Positions 63,194 through 64,000 of a stretch of DNA of 64,000 nt are shown piece after piece; position 1 is the stretch's first letter, and every line of letters begins with the position of its first letter. Both the position numbers and the translations under genes were made by a program. This stretch comes from an uncultured Acidobacteriota bacterium (GTDB taxonomy: Bacteria; Acidobacteriota; UBA6911; RPQK01; JAJDTT01): the NCBI GenBank assembly GCA_951812665.1, contig CATOST010000022.1, forward strand, positions 1 to 64,000, given 5' to 3'. The notes below the pieces were generated by a model. That model had not been told where the DNA came from. It saw only the letters and a list, made by a program, of their open reading frames with translations, and searched no databases.

Positions 63194-64000
63194 ACCAGCG
63201 GCGTCTTTTCTGGTCGTAGTAGACCCAGAGGATCTCTCCCCGGCCGGTGCCGACGAACCGGTAGTCCCGCCGGACCTCCCGGCTCCACCATCCTCCGCTG
63301 ACGAGATAGCCCAGCAGGCGTCCCAGTCCCGGGGACCGCTTCCACCGGCCCGCCGACTCCAAGGGAGATCGTTCCAGAGGCCGGGGACGGCCGTGGGCGC
63401 GGCGCACCAGGGGGCGCAGGGAGACCGAACGGGGGCTGGCCGCCGGGAGCTTCTCCAGGGGCCGCCACTCGGAACGGGCTTCCGGAAGATGCCCCGATTT
63501 GAGCCGGGCCGAGAGCACCGAATCGGGGCCGAACTCGGCTCGGATCCGGGCCAGAGCGCGCAGGGCCGCCTCCAGGTTCCGGCGCGGATTCCGTTGCAGC
63601 AGGCTCAGCACCTGGGGGGAGGCGGACACCCCCTCCACTTCCAGGGAGAGCTCCACCGGAGGAACCGGCAGGGAGAGGCTCTCCAGGCGCAATCGGACCA
63701 GATCCAGAAGGACCGAAACCTTCAAGGTGGGCCGGGCCGTCTGGATCTGCTCGAGGCGGCGGTCTCCGTCCTCCAGCAGAAGCTGCAACCGGAGGGTGGC
63801 CACCTTCTGGCTCCTGTCCGCCGCCGCCAGCAACAAGGGGTCCAGCAATTGCTTGATCCGGAAAAGGAGTCTTGCCGCGCTGGATTCGGGCTCCTCCAGC
63901 TCCGTCCGGACACGGAGAGGCTCGGGGATCATTCGGGGCTGGAGCGGCAGCGAAAGCTCGCCCGCCGCCAGACGGTACAGGGTCCAGGCCTGGCGGCCCA
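63171..64000 (-). CDS. imuB: ImuB / DNA polymerase Y-family-like protein (C-terminal part; N-terminus beyond right edge)
   Basis: Reverse-strand frame open to base 64000 (...GRQAWTLYRLAAGELSLPLQPRMIPEPLRVRTELEEPESSAARLLFRIKQLLDPLLLAAADRSQKVATLRLQL...RDYRFVGTGRGEILWVYYDQKRRRWYAQGRVE); directly upstream of dnaE2. Confidence 0.82.

Overview
The window is a GC-rich bacterial chromosome segment. Gene content suggests an Acidobacteriota- or Planctomycetota-like organism, but that is inference only. It is dominated by secreted catabolic and surface proteins: alpha/beta-hydrolases, LamG/toroid proteins, beta-propeller 'RMWY' proteins, a DUF1501/DUF1549/PPC operon, a Calx-beta autotransporter-like protein, dipeptidase, serine hydrolase and transporters. 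Housekeeping genes include icd, an ImuB-DnaE2 mutasome pair and tRNA-Asn. The ORF track misses a TerB_N/TerB/TerB_C protein that runs off the left edge (<1..2173, minus). Most noteworthy signals: (1) a dispersed family of short hairpin repeats, including a tandem five-unit array translated in frame as an N-terminal extension of DnaE2; (2) duplicated blocks at 2-14 kb and 14-23 kb with asymmetric decay (frameshifted hydrolase copy, in-frame 221-aa deletion in a paralogue, toxin-antitoxin copy inactivated by a nonsense codon and a fusion deletion); (3) a candidate MITE with TA flanks; (4) an isocitrate dehydrogenase with a CxxC..CxxC insertion; (5) a G9 tract splitting a secreted Reeler-like gene; (6) several antitoxins whose toxins are lost or truncated. 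Functional assignments come from reading protein motifs; no database search was run.
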